NCBI RefSeq assembly: GCF_029318635.1
Contig: NZ_CP119676.1
Coordinates: forward strand, 2,369,001 to 2,433,000
Direction: 5' to 3'
DNA: 64,000 nt
From: Varunaivibrio sulfuroxidans
GTDB lineage: Bacteria > Pseudomonadota > Alphaproteobacteria > Rhodospirillales > Magnetovibrionaceae
Translations under genes and position numbers: made by a program
Shown here: positions 63,944 through 64,000 of the stretch, piece after piece
Numbering within the stretch: position 1 is the stretch's first letter
How the letters are laid out: every line of letters begins with the position of its first letter
The notes under the pieces: model-generated
What the model saw: only the letters and a program-made list of their open reading frames with translations
Told to the model about the DNA's origin: nothing
Database searches by the model: none

Positions 63944-64000
63944 ATGGGATACAAGATTGCAGTCGTCGGGGCGACGGGGAATGTCGGACGCGAGATTCTG
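63944..64000 (+). CDS. asd: Aspartate-semialdehyde dehydrogenase (5' end only)
   Basis: The frame reads MGYKIAVVGATGNVGREIL, the NADP-binding start of aspartate-semialdehyde dehydrogenase, and runs off the window. GGAG lies eight bases before the ATG. It makes the branch-point aldehyde of lysine, threonine and methionine synthesis; the gene often follows leuB in alphaproteobacteria, as here with an insertion of the ECF cluster. Confidence 0.9.
   Translation, partial: MGYKIAVVGATGNVGREIL

Overview
The window reads as chromosomal DNA of a GC-rich alphaproteobacterium, most likely a member of the Rhodospirillales. Grounds for this are the dispersed core gene order (ffh-rpsP-rimM-trmD-rplS followed by leuCDB and asd; dapF-mtaB-ftsY on one strand), a CarD-type regulator, an FdxA ferredoxin, a CcmABCDEFGHI cytochrome c maturation set and an SHP-type cytochrome locus. 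Species cannot be assigned from the sequence alone.

Layout. 1-10.6 kb: a dispersed repeat, a lysophospholipase-like hydrolase, an orphan ABC ATPase, a zinc-finger protein, polA, a glycosyltransferase with an abnormal start, and a MASE1-CHASE-PAS histidine kinase. 10.6-12.3 kb: a mobile-element graveyard (a broken Mu-like phage I-protein fragment and a multiply frameshifted IS3-family remnant) ending two bases from a tRNA-Arg(CCU) gene. 12.4-24.8 kb: envelope and housekeeping genes (PagL-like deacylase, proline iminopeptidase, thermonuclease, M48-LysM protease, CarD, FdxA, TerB, DUF938, TerC, S4 protein, Suv3-like helicase, YbhB, HPF). 24.9-25.4 kb: an elaborate foldback repeat. 25.4-31.7 kb: htpG, a TauE/SafE permease, a small conserved protein and acnA. 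32.3-39.9 kb: the ccm genes, split after ccmB by tandem repeats. 40.1-45.2 kb: SHP, a CytB-diheme cytochrome fusion, a second cytochrome b, a PepSY protein and a two-component system. 45.5-54 kb: pgk, small proteins, a NUDIX hydrolase, ftsY, mtaB, dapF, an Fe-S protein and two XRE regulators. 54.3-61.4 kb: the ffh-to-leuB block. 61.5-64 kb: an ECF sigma/anti-sigma pair, a SnoaL-like exported protein and the start of asd.

How the genes fit together. The ccm genes make periplasmic c-type cytochromes. The adjacent SHP and CytB-DHC fusion need that machinery (three CxxCH sites in total) and probably form a quinol-to-heme electron path. A PhoP/PhoQ-like pair sits on the divergent arm and is the obvious candidate regulator.

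The most unusual non-coding content is a REP-like repeat family built on the near-palindrome TAGGGTCAGGACCTA. It occurs alone, as a 60-bp miniature element, and as a 270-bp branched foldback. In one place it supplies a gene's stop codon. A separate 121-bp structured repeat is present in two identical copies 28 kb apart.
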